Assembly: GCA_004298605.1 (NCBI GenBank)
Contig: SCPW01000343.1
Coordinates: 1-6,464 of the forward strand
Length of the DNA: 6,464 nt
Direction: 5' to 3'
From: Gallionella sp.
GTDB lineage: Bacteria > Pseudomonadota > Gammaproteobacteria > Burkholderiales > Gallionellaceae
The notes below the pieces were generated by a model. That model was not told the origin of the DNA. It saw only the letters and a list, made by a program, of their open reading frames with translations, and did no database searches. Each line of letters opens with the position of its first letter. The first letter of the stretch is position 1. The position numbers were made by a program, and so were the translations under genes. Of the stretch, positions 5,069 through 6,464 are shown one piece after another.

Positions 5069-5779
5069 TTATTCTGCCGGCTTGAAGCCCAGTTTTAATT
5101 CGCGGAAACGGTTGAACATCGCCGCGTCCGGCGGCAGCGGCAACGGCTGCGATTTCAGGATCGCGCGCTCCACCGCATCATCGTAAGCCGCGTTGCCGCT
5201 AGATTTGAGCAGTCTCGGATTCAGCACCGTGCCGCCCGGCAACACTGTCACTAAAAATTCGGCGCGCGCATCCTTTGCCACATCCGGCGGCATCACGATA
5301 TAACTCCTGACCTTGCTCTGGATTTTAGCTTTATATTCATCCACCACGCGGCCAACCGCTGCGGCTTGTTCGGCACGTTCTGCACGTTCGCGGGCGGCTT
5401 GCTGGTCGGCGGCGCTGCTGTCCGGTTTTCGTTCCACCGGCTTGGTTGCAACAGTTTTTTGTGCTTCGGGTTTTGGCACAACAGGTTTCGGTGCAACCGG
5501 TTTGATCTCGATCTTCTTTTTGGCTGGCAGCACAATCTCCGGCTTGACAACCACCTCTTCCGGTTGTGCCGGCTGCACGACCTCCTCGATCTTGGGCGCA
5601 GGAGGTGGCTCAACCGCCGCTGTCGGGAGGCTTTGCCACAATTCCACGCTCATCGTTGCGACCGGCTGCGTTTGCCAGGTAAAACCAAAATACAGCAGCG
5701 CAAAAAACGCGCCATGCACCGCCACGGCCAGTATACCGGCAGGCAATCGGTAAGGCTCGTTATAGACCGCCGTATTCAT
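5069..5779 (-). CDS. tolA: TolA, short form, inner-membrane energy transducer of Tol-Pal
   Basis: A 236-residue protein with one N-terminal membrane helix (about 12-34, AGILAVAVHGAFFALLYFGF). It spans the periplasm to pass proton-motive energy from TolQR to TolB and Pal. Residues 57-120 are a proline/lysine/valine-rich stretch with KPVxPKP repeats. Residues 125-142 are a short charged helix (QQAARERAERAEQAA). The C-terminal TonB/TolA-like domain fills about 144-236 (VGRVVDEYKAKIQSKV, then FLVTVLPGGTV, and AVERAILKSQPLPLPPD). E. coli TolA has 421 residues with a long alanine-rich helical domain; here that part is almost absent. H22 of the membrane helix is at the E. coli position, but position 18 is Ala where E. 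coli has Ser. The ATG at 5777-5779 overlaps the tolR stop (ATGA). The open frame upstream overlaps tolR and is not real. The identity rests on C-terminal domain character and gene order. Confidence 0.93.
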   Translation of the reverse strand: MNTAVYNEPYRLPAGILAVAVHGAFFALLYFGFTWQTQPVATMSVELWQSLPTAAVEPPPAPKIEEVVQPAQPEEVVVKPEIVLPAKKKIEIKPVAPKPVVPKPEAQKTVATKPVERKPDSSAADQQAARERAERAEQAAAVGRVVDEYKAKIQSKVRSYIVMPPDVAKDARAEFLVTVLPGGTVLNPRLLKSSGNAAYDDAVERAILKSQPLPLPPDAAMFNRFRELKLGFKPAE

Positions 5780-6201
5780 TTCGCCCTGGCTTGCGTCAAC
5801 AGCCCGATTTTCTTGATCTGTTGCTGTTGCAGCGCATCCATCACATTGATGACCTCTTCGTAGCGCACGCTCTTGTCGGCGGAAATCACCACCGCCTGCT
5901 CCGCTTGCGCGCCCTGCCTGGCCTTCAATATCGCGATCAACTCGTTGCGCGACACGCGGCTTTCCTTGTCGCCTTTGGCGTGGTCGCGCAGCGCCAACGT
6001 GGCATCTTTCTTGATGATGACTTCCAGCGGCGCCACCGGCGGCGCCAGCGATTTGCCGATCTGCGGCAGATCGACCTGGCCGGGGTTCATCAGCGGCGCG
6101 GTCACCATAAAAATCACCAGCAGCACCAGCATCACGTCGATGTAAGGCACGACGTTGATCTCGTTCATCAGGCGGTTTTTTGAGCGGCGGCTCGATCTCA
6201 T
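5776..6201 (-). CDS. tolR: TolR, Tol-Pal motor subunit (ExbD/TolR family)
   Basis: A 141-residue inner-membrane protein, normal family length. With TolQ it forms the proton-driven motor that energises TolA. A short basic cytoplasmic start ([10 protein letters not shown]) leads into the family hallmark [20 protein letters not shown] (13-32). The membrane aspartate D22 corresponds to the essential proton-path residue D23 of E. coli. The periplasmic part follows, with [11 protein letters not shown] (40-50), [14 protein letters not shown] (104-117) and a C-terminal KIGLLTQ. It starts in an ATGA overlap with the tolQ stop and ends in another with the tolA start, so all three motor genes are likely translationally coupled. 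Confidence 0.97.
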   Translation of the reverse strand: MRSSRRSKNRLMNEINVVPYIDVMLVLLVIFMVTAPLMNPGQVDLPQIGKSLAPPVAPLEVIIKKDATLALRDHAKGDKESRVSRNELIAILKARQGAQAEQAVVISADKSVRYEEVINVMDALQQQQIKKIGLLTQARAK

Positions 6202-6464
6202 GGCTGGCGTTGCAGGATATTGGAAAATTCTTCGGTGAAACTTTCAAAGCGGGTCGCCAGGCGGTCGATGTCGTGCGCGTAGCGGTTATAGGCGACCACC
6301 GCCGGAATCGCCGCAAACAAGCCCATCGCCGTCGCCACCAGCGCCTCGGCGATGCCGGGCGCTACGTGCGCCAGCGTCGCCTGCCCGACATTCGCCAGAC
6401 CGCGAAACGCGTTCATGATGCCCCACACCGTGCCGAACAACCCCACATACGGGCTGACCGAGCC
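6198..6464 (-). CDS. tolQ: TolQ, Tol-Pal motor subunit (C-terminal part, cut by window edge)
   Basis: The last 88 residues of the MotA/TolQ/ExbB-type channel subunit; the N-terminal half lies outside the window. The visible part opens with [20 protein letters not shown], the strongly conserved segment around the second membrane helix. It continues with [30 protein letters not shown], the third helix, including the Thr that lines the proton path in this family. The tail is cytoplasmic ([16 protein letters not shown]). The coding frame runs through to base 6464 without a stop, so the GTG at 6444-6446 is internal and not a start. The stop TGA at 6198-6200 overlaps the tolR start. Confidence 0.97.
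   Translation of the reverse strand, partial: GSVSPYVGLFGTVWGIMNAFRGLANVGQATLAHVAPGIAEALVATAMGLFAAIPAVVAYNRYAHDIDRLATRFESFTEEFSNILQRQP

Noticed and set aside
5780..6316. Upstream extension of the tolA frame
   Set aside because: It overlaps all of tolR and the end of tolQ out of frame. The true start is the ATGA overlap at 5776-5779, followed at once by the membrane helix.

Overview
The window reads as a chromosomal core-genome segment of a Gram-negative proteobacterium, most likely a betaproteobacterium. The evidence is the order tolQ-tolR-tolA-tolB-pal-cpoB-queE-queC followed by tRNA-Lys, the moderately high G+C, and the sequence character of the Tol-Pal proteins. A Nitrosomonadales/Gallionellales-type organism is a reasonable guess, but no database search was possible, so that rank is inference only.

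Layout. All large genes lie on the minus strand, so the operon reads from right to left. The right edge (6464) cuts into tolQ. It is followed by tolR and tolA, each starting in an ATGA overlap with the previous stop, then tolB, pal and cpoB. These encode the inner-membrane motor (TolQ/TolR/TolA), the periplasmic beta-propeller TolB, the peptidoglycan-binding lipoprotein Pal and the coiled-coil/TPR protein CpoB. Together they keep the outer membrane attached and constricting during division. queE starts 4 nt after the cpoB stop and queC follows 22 nt after queE, so both are probably read from the same transcript. They catalyse two consecutive steps to preQ0, the precursor of queuosine.

Downstream of queC is a two-gene tRNA operon on the minus strand, tRNA-Lys(UUU) then tRNA-Thr(UGU). 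It has its own consensus sigma-70 promoter (TTGACA-16-TATAAT) and an intrinsic terminator at 730-756. Facing it on the plus strand is tRNA-Leu(CAA) at 185-271 with its own promoter. Between the two tRNA units, 272-730 holds a frameshifted remnant of a small coding gene and a strong plus-strand terminator. This looks like a decayed mobile-element or phage fragment beside a tRNA gene. At the left edge, on the minus strand, are the first 35 codons of queA, a third queuosine gene.

I see no defence system, CRISPR array or intact mobile element. The points most worth a second look are a symmetric 10-bp inverted repeat flanking tRNA-Lys, a broken T-stem pair in tRNA-Thr, the frameshifted remnant after tRNA-Leu, a three-copy 21-bp heptad repeat in cpoB, and an unusually short TolA.
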